Of a DNA stretch of 41,067 nt, positions 41,023-41,067 are shown one piece after another. The stretch's first letter is position 1, and every line of letters begins with the position of its first letter. The stretch is from IMG/VR virus record IMGVR_UViG_3300024346_000171, positions 1 through 41,067 of that record; one strand, given 5' to 3'. The notes under the pieces were generated by a model. The model worked only from the letters and a program-made list of their open reading frames with translations, did not search any database and was not told the origin of the DNA. The stretch comes from a virus. The position numbers and the translations under genes are program-made.

Positions 41023-41067
41023 GCTCGGATAGCTCAGTTGGTAGAGCAGCTGACTTGTAATCAGCCG
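41023..41067 (+). tRNA. tRNA-Thr (anticodon TGT), cut by the window end
   Basis: From GCTCGGA (5' acceptor strand) the sequence continues TA, the D-arm GCTC-AGTTGGTA-GAGC, and an anticodon arm GCTGA-CTTGTAA-TCAGC, with anticodon TGT for threonine. The variable loop, T-arm and 3' acceptor lie beyond the window. The stem pairing and U8/A9 are normal. It probably heads a phage tRNA cluster. Confidence 0.93.

Noticed and set aside
41023-41067. A prophage attachment site at the tRNA
   Set aside because: The surrounding genes are those of a lytic T4-like phage with no integrase in view; a phage-encoded tRNA is the simpler reading.

Overview
This window is a stretch of the genome of a T4-like, contractile-tailed phage (a myovirus). 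The style of its tail-fibre proteins and its scattered metabolic genes resembles marine T4-like phages (cyanophage and pelagiphage type). The assignment rests on an unbroken T4 gene order on one strand: neck 13-14-15, terminase 16-17, sheath 18, tube 19, portal 20, core 67-68, protease 21, scaffold 22 and capsid 23, then uvsY, uvsW, late sigma 55, 47, 46 and clamp 45. All genes read on the + strand, with overlapping or near-overlapping ends. The host cannot be named from the sequence.

Layout. 1-1285: the 3' part of a gene encoding more than 100 consecutive four-residue repeats (Y/F-x-G/R-polar), the strangest protein here. 1289-3372: a three-gene accessory cassette (unknown protein, glycosyltransferase, oxygenase-like protein) behind a perfect sigma70-type promoter and closed by a terminator. 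3377-16230: seven virion genes for fibre or baseplate-associated proteins built from shared modules, including fibres of 1812 and 976 residues. 16336-30310: neck, packaging, tail and head genes. A glycosyltransferase is inserted between 67 and 68, and a lectin-like domain is inserted inside gp14. 30307-38456: a second oxygenase-like gene, then recombination and late-transcription genes with extra genes (Sm-like protein, cytidylyltransferase, methyltransferase) between them. 38511-41067: sliding clamp, small helical protein, prolyl-4-hydroxylase-like oxygenase, peroxiredoxin, two-helix membrane protein and the 5' part of a tRNA-Thr.

Regulation. Two promoter classes can be read by eye. Virion operons start at T4 late boxes (TATAAATA), served by the phage's own gp55 and gp45. 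The first accessory cassette, uvsY, gp55, the 47/46 operon and gp45 start at near-perfect TTGACA-N17-TATAAT promoters for host RNA polymerase. Several terminators and 5'-terminal hairpins sit on or beside these promoters. One terminator physically contains a late promoter.

Together the genes encode most of the head, neck and tail tube/sheath, the fibres, DNA packaging, recombination-dependent replication and the late transcription switch. Scattered accessory genes probably modify glycans, proteins or redox state.
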